A stretch of 44,728 nucleotides of DNA from the NCBI GenBank assembly GCA_001839685.1, contig MLAK01000937.1, positions 1-44,728 on the forward strand. The letters are read 5' to 3'. Of this stretch, positions 1-8,270 are shown piece by piece. The translations under genes and the position numbers were made by a program. Position 1 is the first letter of the stretch, and the number at the start of each line of letters is the position of its first letter. The notes below the pieces were generated by a model. It had not been told where the DNA came from and made no database searches. It worked only from the letters and a program-made list of their open reading frames with translations. This DNA comes from Tritrichomonas foetus (taxonomy: Eukaryota > Parabasalia > Tritrichomonadida > Tritrichomonadidae).

Positions 1-211
1 TGGTAGTGTCAGTGGTAGGACAAAGGTTTATGGGATGGTCCCACAAAAACCTTTGGGGGACCACCTTGTAAACCTTTCATATAGGAGGCTATGTCACTAT
101 TTGTGAGATTCTTTAAATACATAATATGTATAATACCATTTTAAACTATTTTTTAAACATTTTTATTTAGTCGGAACAGAAAAATAATCATAATAAATAA
201 TATTATTATAT
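1..211. other. Window edge with imperfect hairpin
   Basis: No gene is seen here. Bases 21-55 can fold: the arm CAAAGGTTT..TGGGA (21-35) pairs with TCCCA..AAACCTTTG (39-55) around a 3-nt loop. A further inverted copy of the AAAGGTTTA..GGTGGTC sequence lies at about 55-78. The first 110 bases are clearly richer in G and C than the neighbouring spacers. This could be the end of a repeat element or of a neighbouring gene cut by the window edge, but it cannot be assigned. Confidence 0.3.
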
Positions 212-931
212 TCATGTTTTTTGTTGAGTGAGAAAAACATTCAACATTGTTCTTCCTGTAATTCCCTGTTCAGATAGAAGCTGATCATTTATCAAAACGC
301 CACCGGTAGGCATCCTTAATTCGAATAATTTTGGCATTGGGGGATCACTCAATCTCAGAACTTTTTCAGCGGCCCAATCGTGAATTAATTGACCTTTATC
401 TTCTTTTCCAAATTTCCTCATAATCCTCGAGCCGTCAGGCATTGAAATGGCAATAGTGATTCCATTTTCTGGTTCAGCTGGTAAATTCTGTGCTTTATTA
501 ATGATTTCTGAAATTTCAGACGAAAGTTTAATTGCCTCATTTTTCTTTTCTTCAATTTTTTGCTTTTGGGCGCTCAATGCCTCTTCGTACTCACTGTTTT
601 GCTGTTTTCTGAGCTCTGAATTTTCATGCATTTGTTCCTGCATCTGCTGATCGATTTGACGGCGAACTGGGTGATTGTTAGCTCTTCGAACCGGCTGCTG
701 ATTATTTTGCTGATTTCTTCTTGCTTGGGCTTTTCGCTTAATATTCATTAGAATTATTTGTTCGAGCGCATCTTCGTTCACTTCAAGGAGAGGTCCCGGC
801 TTGAAGCCCTCTGATTCGAGATAATCGCGACAATTGATAAATTCAGTAGCCGACATTGTCATTACCTTTTCATAATCATGACCTAGCTTAGTAAAAGCAG
901 GTGCCCATTGCTCTCTTTCTTCACGAGACAT
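212..931 (-). CDS. UBX-domain protein (p97/Cdc48 adaptor-like)
   Basis: This is a 239-residue protein. Residues 1-60 contain a small helical segment, 70-150 are Gln/Arg/Lys/Glu-rich and probably coiled coil, and 156-236 form a UBX domain (ITIAISMPDGSRIMRKF at the start, LFELRMPTGG and GRTMLNVFL near the end). The Lys/Glu-rich helix just before a C-terminal UBX domain resembles the FAF/UBXD8 layout. UBX proteins usually tether the AAA ATPase p97/Cdc48 to ubiquitin-linked substrates in the cytosol or at the ER. The beta-1 arginine (R169) is kept, but the usual Phe-Pro-Arg loop between strands 3 and 4 reads Met-Pro-Thr (207-209), so p97 binding may be weak. No UBA, UAS or membrane segment is visible. 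The start is supported by an Initiator-like motif 18 nt upstream. Confidence 0.8.
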   Translation of the reverse strand: MSREEREQWAPAFTKLGHDYEKVMTMSATEFINCRDYLESEGFKPGPLLEVNEDALEQIILMNIKRKAQARRNQQNNQQPVRRANNHPVRRQIDQQMQEQMHENSELRKQQNSEYEEALSAQKQKIEEKKNEAIKLSSEISEIINKAQNLPAEPENGITIAISMPDGSRIMRKFGKEDKGQLIHDWAAEKVLRLSDPPMPKLFELRMPTGGVLINDQLLSEQGITGRTMLNVFLTQQKT

Positions 932-945
932 CTCGAAAATTTTAT

Positions 946-951
946 AAATGA
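946..951 (-). promoter_or_regulatory. Initiator-like element of the UBX gene
   Basis: The minus strand reads TCATTT, matching the trichomonad Initiator consensus TCA(+1)Y(T/A). The predicted +1 A lies 18 nt before the ATG, a typical distance for the short 5' UTRs of Trichomonas mRNAs. Confidence 0.5.
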
Positions 952-1318
952 CTTTTTAAACGTGCAAGATTCCGAACTTTTTCACTTTTTATTTGGCTTC
1001 ATGACTCAGAATCATGATAGGATGTTTCACTTCAAAGTTTTCATTATTAGCAAATTATATTAGTCTGAAATTTCTTACACTGTTATATCCAGGCCACAAT
1101 CTTTTTATATTAATACAATTGAAATAAAAATTTAAAGGATTTGAAAAATATATATATTTTATTCCATACAAAAAGTAAAATTTTATAATCAAAATCAGCC
1201 ATTAATCACATAAAATAGTACGAAATACTTTCTTTCCAATTTGTAAATTACAAATTTAAATTAATGATATTATATAAAAAGCATAATTTGATAATTCAAT
1301 AAACGTAAAACAGATTTT
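952..1318. other. Spacer between two minus-strand genes
   Basis: AT-rich spacer downstream of the Sel1-repeat gene and upstream of the UBX gene. No RNA gene, repeat or open frame worth reporting was seen. Confidence 0.5.
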
Positions 1319-4300
1319 TCATTCATCATCGCTATCAGTGAAATACCATGCCTGCCCACCTGTTGAAAGGTGAGGCCTTTGTGGCGTCAGTGGAGGCCGC
1401 GGTTCAGGAGGTTGTCTGGCTGTTGTTGATGGAACGATACTTGAAGGCCTGTTTGATTGGAAAGCTGTTTGGATATTTTCAAAAGAGCGTCTTGTGATTG
1501 ACGAGTCACCAACAGGGGTTAGGACACGCTGGTAAGTATCAAGGACCCGTGCACTTTCTGTTCTTGGTGACTCTTCCCACGATGAATCGCTTACAGGTGC
1601 ACTACGAGAGTTCCTCAGCATATTAATATTTACAAAAAGCTTCCTAGGACGACATTCGCCACTATCAGAATCACTATCATTGTTTGACTCAAGGGTGTTT
1701 TCATTATTTCTAATAGAATTATTATTTGCAGTGTTTGTATTTTCAGACGTGTTATTGTTTTCATTTATATTTTCATTTTCACTTATGTCTCCATTATTTG
1801 ATTGACTTTCATTATCGTCGTAGTTATTGTAATTAGATTCTGTGGAATTTCTTCTTTGTGGAATGTTTTGATGGGCACTGGGTTCTTGAAATGGTGGATT
1901 TTCATTGCTAGTTTCATTTTCACTATTTCCAGTGGATGCTGATTGTGAAAAAGGATGATGCATGATTCTGTTAAACACATGCGGCATGTTATCTGAATGT
2001 TCTGTAACGTATTGATATGATCTTGGTGAAAGTCCAATATTTATTCTTCTTGGTGAGTTAGTCGCACTTCTCGAATAATTTGGAATTTGAGTCGGGTTTG
2101 ATGGACGATGGATGGTGACTGTTAAATTATTTCCACCTCTACGAGTATTGCTGGATTGATTGTTTTGGTCAGTCTGATTTTCGTTATTTTGATGGTTTAT
2201 GTGGTCTTGTTGATTGTGATTTTGTTGGTTCTCATTGTTGTTTTGTTGATTTTCATTGTTGTTTTGTTGGTTCTCATTGTTGTTTTGNTGNTTCTCATTG
2301 TTGTTTTGATGATTTTCATTGTTGTTTTGTTGATTTATGTTGTTTAATTCATTCATTCTCATTTGTGTATTTCTAGAATTATCTAATGGATTTGTAGAAA
2401 CAGGAGGCATTCCCCATGTCATATTTTGCTGATTTGATGGAATGTTAAAGGGCGTAGATGATCGATTAGCATCTTCATTCGAAGAACTCCAATTAGAATT
2501 TTGGGGCATATTTATACCCAAAACTACAGAGTTGTGAGTGTTGTTTGATGAATTAGAATTTTGGGTATTTACTGTGAATGTCCAGAGCACTGGATTGTTT
2601 ATAACTTCATTATTCGGATCAGCAATAATTGTTGGTACTTTACCATTTGTATAAAACATTCCTGATTTATTTGGTGGCATAATAGATTTATCTTCCCTCA
2701 ATTTGATAATAGCTGAATTAATTTTAGTTTCAGCCATTTTCTTAAGAAAGTCAGCTTCGCTGCCTTTCACATTTTGAAGGAGTTTTAATGAATAGCTAGG
2801 ATCAGTATTAATGTGATATCGAGCTAAAGCAATTTTTGAATGTGGATTATTCGATTTTTCAAAAAGCTCTAAAGCATAAAATTTATCTTTTGTCGTTCCT
2901 TGGCCAGATTCTACCATAAAAGCAATTTGTGTAATGGCTTTGTGATTTCCTTTTCGCGCTTCCTGAGAAAATAGCTGAAAAGCTTCATAATAGTCACCTT
3001 TTGCTCTTAATATTTTTGCCATATAATATACAGATCCTTTAATATTATTTTCATAACATTTTTGCATTAAAGCTATCCCTTCTTTTCGATTTATGTGTGA
3101 TTTTAGATATTTTTTAGCAATAATAAAAGTTGCGTCTAAATATCCTAAGTTTGAGCATTCCAATAACAATTTCAGATTTTTTGTTAATAAAGCCAGATTA
3201 TATTTTGCTTCAAGTAAGAAAGGTGCAGCTTTTTTCAAATAGGTTATACATTGTTGCTGATTTTTTTCTAGATAAAGTCCTTCAGAATACATATGTGCGA
3301 TACAAAGCTGAGCTTCTGGAAGGTTAAAGTTCGAACAGAATAAAAGCAAAGAAATTGCCTGGTTTCTTGTTTCTGGATTTTTCATGTAATGTAAAGCTAA
3401 TTGGAAATAGGCTTGAATGTTTCCAAACGAACCGCTTCTTTTCAGCTCTTCAATAAGAAACACGTCATTGTGAGTGCTTTCATTGTGGTTATTTTTAGAA
3501 AGTAATGCAAGATCGTAAATAGCTTTGCCATAATTGGATTCAGCACTCTTTGTTAGATATTTCAAATATTCATCATGCATATCATTGTCAGAACTTGATT
3601 CATGTTTTATTATATTGGCATACTCATATTGATAAAACGGTATATTATTAAAGTTCTTATTATTGTCAAAGTATTTGAAATCATTGTTGGTTTCAGGATT
3701 ATCAACAATAAAGCGATTCATATTTTGTGAAATAGCAGCAAGTTTTAAATAATGTAGTGCTTCTTTCTTCTTCTTTTGATCGCCATTTTTACTCTCTTCA
3801 AGCAGATGCTTTCCAATTTCATACTGCGCTTTATTATATCCAGCATCTGCTGATTCTTTTATTAGCCCTATTTTATACAAACTTTTTGGATGTCTCATTT
3901 TTGCAGCTATTTCTAGCAAGCCATCATCCATTAGGTATTTGGAAAGATAATAATTCATTGCTGCTACTTTATCACTTTTATGAAGATATTTGACATTTTT
4001 TGTTAATTTGTATAGCATCAATGATACTTTATCAGATTTGTTATTGCAAGTATATGATTTTTGAAGGTAGAGCAATCCATTTTCTTTATCGTTCTCATTT
4101 AAACATTTCACAGCTTTCCAATAATAAAATTCACTAAAATCAAACTCACTTTCCTTATTTTCGTTAAGATTTAGATTTTTGTTTTGGCATGAATTGCTCG
4201 ATAATTTTGATTCTTTTTCGAGTAAATTTAATTTATTTATAGCTTTTTGATTTCCTAAATCAGCTGCTTTATTCAAATATTTATTTTTTTGTGTTAAAAC

Positions 4301-5500
4301 AAATAAATTATAAAAACAATTTGAATCATTGAATTTTTTTGCCCCAGTTTTTAAAATATCAATTGCCTTTTTTTCTTCATTTCTTAAAACAAACAACGAA
4401 GCTAAATTCGAATAGGCAGAAAGAAAAGTCCCATTAGAGAGTTCCAATGATTTATGAAAATATTTAATTTTTTGATCAATGTTTTGGAATGAATTATTTA
4501 AAATACATGCAAAGTTAAATGCTGCTTTTGCTGATCCTAAATCAGCGCTATTTTGAAAACACTTTTCAGCTAGTCGATTCTCTTCTAAATTAAGTAAACA
4601 AATTCCCATATTGTAAAGAGATTCTTTAGTATAAGGTTTAATTCTTCCTAATACTGCTAAAGCTTTTCGATAATCTTTTTGAATCTCACCATCTTTCATA
4701 TACAAAGTTCCAAAATTTAAAATATCATTTTTGTTCTCCAAAAAATCCACAATTACATCCAAAGAAGATAAACATTGTTGAAAATAAGAAATGTTGATTT
4801 TTGAAAATCCCTTTCTAATTAAATGGAGTTTTCTATAAAAATGAACGAAATTGGAATCGTTTTGAAAAGTGCTTAAATTCAACATTTTAATTAAAAGTTG
4901 ATCATAAGAAATTAAGTTGAAACTATTCTGATTAAAATCATCCAAAATTTGATGTAATTCTGTTTCAGAGTTTTCATCATATTTGTGCATTTGGTGATAT
5001 ATTTCTTTTAATAAATCCATAAATTTTTGTTTATTATGGTTTATGATTTTACTGTGACTATCTGAATTATTTTCATCTGCAACAAATATAGGAAGAATTT
5101 TCGGTTCATTTAATTGGCCAAGAAAGATTTTCGAAATAGAAAAATTGATTGAATCACCTAACAGAAAAAGTCCATTGCAAATTGAAAAAATAATGTTTCT
5201 GTATGTACAAGAAAGATTTCTTAGTGACCTGAAATTCAGTTCACGAAAATTATTATATATTAATATTAAATCCGCTGTTTTGTTTTCAAAATAATAATAA
5301 ACAGGCGTCAAAAATGTTGGATCGGGATTTTCGATGGAATTATCGATAATAAATTGGAGGTTTGGCGAAATATCTTTATAAACAACCCCAATTAGAGAAT
5401 CGAGTGAATTTTCTTTTTTATATTGACGAAAGATACTATTTGCGTCGTTCTGAGTCATTTTGTACTCTGATTGAGGAAATTGTGCCAAACATTTTTTCAT
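1319..5500 (-). CDS. Sel1-repeat protein with degenerate kinase-like N terminus and Asn-rich tail
   Basis: The protein has 1393 residues. The middle (about 270-940) holds many Sel1/TPR-like helical repeats, with recurring A..G...A...L and YNLALL / YYMAKIL-type helices. These scaffolds usually bind proteins. The C-terminal third is disordered and rich in Asn, Gln and Ser, with a heptad array of NNNENQQ type, and ends in an acidic TDSDDE. Residues 77-142 look like a decayed kinase lobe: LILIYNNF resembles a hinge, IIFSICNGLFLLGD resembles helix E, and SKIFLGQLNEPKILPIF sits where DLKPxNILL..EPKIxDFG would be, but the HRD and DFG residues are absent. Trichomonads have many kinase-Sel1 fusions, so this may be a pseudokinase scaffold. 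That is an inference. Two ambiguous bases (2288, 2291) fall in the repeat array. An Initiator-like TCATA lies 25 nt before the ATG. Confidence 0.8.
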   Translation of the reverse strand: MKKCLAQFPQSEYKMTQNDANSIFRQYKKENSLDSLIGVVYKDISPNLQFIIDNSIENPDPTFLTPVYYYFENKTADLILIYNNFRELNFRSLRNLSCTYRNIIFSICNGLFLLGDSINFSISKIFLGQLNEPKILPIFVADENNSDSHSKIINHNKQKFMDLLKEIYHQMHKYDENSETELHQILDDFNQNSFNLISYDQLLIKMLNLSTFQNDSNFVHFYRKLHLIRKGFSKINISYFQQCLSSLDVIVDFLENKNDILNFGTLYMKDGEIQKDYRKALAVLGRIKPYTKESLYNMGICLLNLEENRLAEKCFQNSADLGSAKAAFNFACILNNSFQNIDQKIKYFHKSLELSNGTFLSAYSNLASLFVLRNEEKKAIDILKTGAKKFNDSNCFYNLFVLTQKNKYLNKAADLGNQKAINKLNLLEKESKLSSNSCQNKNLNLNENKESEFDFSEFYYWKAVKCLNENDKENGLLYLQKSYTCNNKSDKVSLMLYKLTKNVKYLHKSDKVAAMNYYLSKYLMDDGLLEIAAKMRHPKSLYKIGLIKESADAGYNKAQYEIGKHLLEESKNGDQKKKKEALHYLKLAAISQNMNRFIVDNPETNNDFKYFDNNKNFNNIPFYQYEYANIIKHESSSDNDMHDEYLKYLTKSAESNYGKAIYDLALLSKNNHNESTHNDVFLIEELKRSGSFGNIQAYFQLALHYMKNPETRNQAISLLLFCSNFNLPEAQLCIAHMYSEGLYLEKNQQQCITYLKKAAPFLLEAKYNLALLTKNLKLLLECSNLGYLDATFIIAKKYLKSHINRKEGIALMQKCYENNIKGSVYYMAKILRAKGDYYEAFQLFSQEARKGNHKAITQIAFMVESGQGTTKDKFYALELFEKSNNPHSKIALARYHINTDPSYSLKLLQNVKGSEADFLKKMAETKINSAIIKLREDKSIMPPNKSGMFYTNGKVPTIIADPNNEVINNPVLWTFTVNTQNSNSSNNTHNSVVLGINMPQNSNWSSSNEDANRSSTPFNIPSNQQNMTWGMPPVSTNPLDNSRNTQMRMNELNNINQQNNNENHQNNNEXXQNNNENQQNNNENQQNNNENQQNHNQQDHINHQNNENQTDQNNQSSNTRRGGNNLTVTIHRPSNPTQIPNYSRSATNSPRRINIGLSPRSYQYVTEHSDNMPHVFNRIMHHPFSQSASTGNSENETSNENPPFQEPSAHQNIPQRRNSTESNYNNYDDNESQSNNGDISENENINENNNTSENTNTANNNSIRNNENTLESNNDSDSDSGECRPRKLFVNINMLRNSRSAPVSDSSWEESPRTESARVLDTYQRVLTPVGDSSITRRSFENIQTAFQSNRPSSIVPSTTARQPPEPRPPLTPQRPHLSTGGQAWYFTDSDDE
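2218..2346 (-). repeat. 21-bp coding repeat (NNNENQQ heptads)
   Basis: About six copies of a 21-bp unit encode Asn-Asn-Asn-Glu-Asn-Gln-Gln heptads in the disordered tail of the Sel1-repeat protein. The unit length is a multiple of three, so copy-number change keeps the frame. The two N bases at 2288 and 2291 suggest that reads from different copies disagreed. Confidence 0.8.
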
Positions 5501-5522
5501 AATTTTGAAATCGGAAATATTA

Positions 5523-5527
5523 TATGA
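5523..5527 (-). promoter_or_regulatory. Initiator-like element of the Sel1-repeat gene
   Basis: The minus strand reads TTTCATATA, which contains TCATA and fits TCA(+1)Y(T/A). The +1 A would lie 25 nt before the ATG. Confidence 0.4.
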
Positions 5528-5838
5528 AAATTTATTTTAGGTTAACAACATATCTGTTAACAATATTATTTATGAATATCTATCTATTAAAAAAAACACG
5601 AGTATTTTAAAATCGCAAATATTTTTACATAAAACAAAAATACAAACATATATATCATCAAACATTACTAAAAAATAATGATCGACCAACAAATTTTGAC
5701 GAAACGACTATTCAAAAGTGTTCTATTCCTTTCAACAACATAGTATAATGATATATGTTTTGATCATTTTCCATTAAATCAATTTTGGAATCTATATACT
5801 CAATTCACAAATTGAATATCAAGAGAATCCAAAAATAT
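5528..5838. other. AT-rich spacer
   Basis: Spacer between the stop of the coiled-coil gene and the promoter of the Sel1-repeat gene. Nothing beyond AT-rich sequence was seen. Confidence 0.5.
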
Positions 5839-6816
5839 CTAAAAAGTTCCTTTCCGAGGCTGTCCACCATAATATTTCTTTAAAACAGCCCTTCTCTTTC
5901 TTTCTTTGAGTTCTTTTTCCATTCTCATTTTTTCCACACGTGCTGCGGTTTCTTGTTCCTTCTGCATCATTAATTGCAGTTGTCTTTGTTTTCTTCTTTC
6001 CATCTGTAGCATTGTTTGTTGGGCAATGTGCTTCTTTAGCCACATTTCGGCTGCTTTCTGCATAGCTTTTTCTTGCTGTATTTTTTGAGCTTCTGCACGA
6101 AGTCTTTCTGCATTTTCCATTTTTCTCATAGCGGACTCAGCACTTCTCATTTTTAAATTTTCACGAAGGAGTCTCTGCTGTGCCACTTTTTGAGATTTTG
6201 CACGATTAGCTTCATGAGCAGCAACTATTTTTTGTAATTGTTGTTGTTGAAGTTGATATAAACGAGTATCAATTTTATCATCATTTTCTTCAAGTTGCTT
6301 CAATTTTTCTTCTTGGAGTTTTTTTTCTTTTTCTTTTAACCTTTTCACTCTTTCATTATTTTCAATTTCTCTCTTTAATTTCTCATCGTTGTCATTTAAG
6401 TCTAATATAACATGTGCGTCACTTTTCAAGCTACTGCCATGTGATGAACTTTTGCTGCTTGATGAAATTTTGTGCTTTTGATAAATTTTCATTTTAGATG
6501 ACTGGTCAAATATTTTCATAGCTTCTGCAGGAGCAGAAGAAGCAATTTCAATGGGTATTCCAAAATTTGGGTAATTATCAATGCTTGACTCTTTTTCTGT
6601 GGAATTGGCTTCGTTATCATATTGAGATGACTGCGTGATGTACGTGTGGGCTGAATCGTCGTAGGGAATTCCAGGCATATCTGACATTTGTAATATAGAC
6701 CCAGAATTTTCTGTTGTAGCGTAACCTTCGGCTTGTTGAGAATAAGGGAAATTAACCATCTCAGGATTTATTTCTTCAGGCTGAGGATCAAATAAAAAAT
6801 CGAAATCTTTGTCCAT
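5839..6816 (-). CDS. Coiled-coil protein of unknown function
   Basis: I do not recognise this 325-residue protein. The first 120 residues are acidic and Ser/Asp/Pro-containing (start MDKDFDFLFDPQPEEINPEM) and look disordered, like an activation or docking region. A serine run with Lys and His follows at about 115-130. From about 140 to the end it is one long charged helix rich in Lys, Glu, Gln, Arg and Met, with a very basic final stretch (KERKRRAVLKKYYGGQPRKG). It has no signal peptide, membrane segment or zinc motif. An acidic N terminus plus a basic helical C terminus could suit a nuclear or cytoskeletal protein, but a bZIP-type N..R basic motif is not convincing. No clear Initiator motif lies close to the ATG; the nearest similar sequence is TTCAATTT. 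Confidence 0.7.
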   Translation of the reverse strand: MDKDFDFLFDPQPEEINPEMVNFPYSQQAEGYATTENSGSILQMSDMPGIPYDDSAHTYITQSSQYDNEANSTEKESSIDNYPNFGIPIEIASSAPAEAMKIFDQSSKMKIYQKHKISSSSKSSSHGSSLKSDAHVILDLNDNDEKLKREIENNERVKRLKEKEKKLQEEKLKQLEENDDKIDTRLYQLQQQQLQKIVAAHEANRAKSQKVAQQRLLRENLKMRSAESAMRKMENAERLRAEAQKIQQEKAMQKAAEMWLKKHIAQQTMLQMERRKQRQLQLMMQKEQETAARVEKMRMEKELKERKRRAVLKKYYGGQPRKGTF

Positions 6817-8270
6817 TTTGTTGGTTGGAAATTGAATTATTTTTAATCGTCGAAATTTTGAGAAACCGTTTTTTCAAAAAAAAACGAAAAAGTGGCAATG
6901 ATTTTATCAGAAAGAAAAGATCTTTCATCAAGCTTCATAATATCAACTTTATGATAAATTTATTTTTGGTATCACTTATATGAATTGGCATTCACTACTT
7001 TACTATCATAAAAGAAAGAATAACTAAAAAGGAAATTAATCTCGAGATATTAGAGTGCTTATCTTTACATGCGTTCTGGTTTCAAATATTTATATATAGT
7101 AAAGCTTAACTAGTAAAAGTAATATAAAGATATCTTTTTTACAAAATAGTAAAATTTGGTGAATTCCTTTGTCGCAAAGTTACATTATGAAGCCCAATAT
7201 TTAAGTAATAAATTAAAATATATATACTTAAACTCAAAGCTTTTGTTCAATATCACATTACGCGTTTTGATATTGTTAAATATTATCTCATCGTTTCTTT
7301 TTAAATTCGACGATGATAATCCGCCTTAATTATTTAATTTTAATCATAAATAAGAGACTTTTTCGAGGAAACTCTATCATTTTGAGAGAGAGTGCTATTT
7401 TTTCCAAAAAGTCCGATTAATCGTTTGATTCATGTCGAATGTTCTTTGATTCCAAATTGAATCAGAACTGTAAAAATTCTCCTCAGAGTGGTAGCTTTAT
7501 CGGTATCCGCTAAAAATACACATTCATACAAAAAATAATTGATAGTAAATATTGAGTGAGATCTAAATTAATGTCATTCAATTTTACACTTCTTTAATTT
7601 TGAAGAAAATTTCATCGGCAAAACTAATAATTATAAATCCTTTTGAATACCTTATTACTCTGAATTTTGGGAATCTTTTCAAAAAAAATTTAATAGTATT
7701 CAAATGTTTTATTTTTCATATTACTTATTTTTCTTTGAGTATTTCACTTGATTCGCAATAGTATCGAAATGATATAGCATTTCTTTTGTGAATCAAATTT
7801 TTCTTAACGATTTTTAGCGGAAAACTTTTTCTCTGAATATAGTTTTGTGTCAATCTCAATCGTATGAAAATTTGAAATAACTTTCTATTCATTTAATTGG
7901 TCCATAAAACTATAGAATATTTAATTGAAACCTCATAGGTCAAATTCGGGCATGACGATTAATTAACCGCTTCAATTTTTTTACATCAAATATAATTCCG
8001 ACAATTTGAATAATAAAGTTTTCAATTTAAAAATTACATTCTTCAATCCATTAAATTTCAATTAATTTTTATGATGAAACACAAATAAAGCAACGATTAA
8101 ACTATTCAAAAATTTAGTACAGTTGAAAGAAGTTAAAAATCACAGGAAAAGAAATCGAACAATGTACATTTTGAATGTAAGTTTCCTGAAATCCAATAGA
8201 AAGTATTCCAAAGAAGTATTCAGAAACTCAAAAATTGAATTCAAGTGTATAAAAATTTTTTGGTAAAAGA
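6817..8270. other. 1.45-kb spacer between divergent genes
   Basis: AT-rich intergenic DNA upstream of both the coiled-coil gene (-) and the first Myb gene (+), so it should hold both promoters. No tRNA, rRNA, tandem repeat or conserved reading frame was seen on either strand. Confidence 0.45.
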
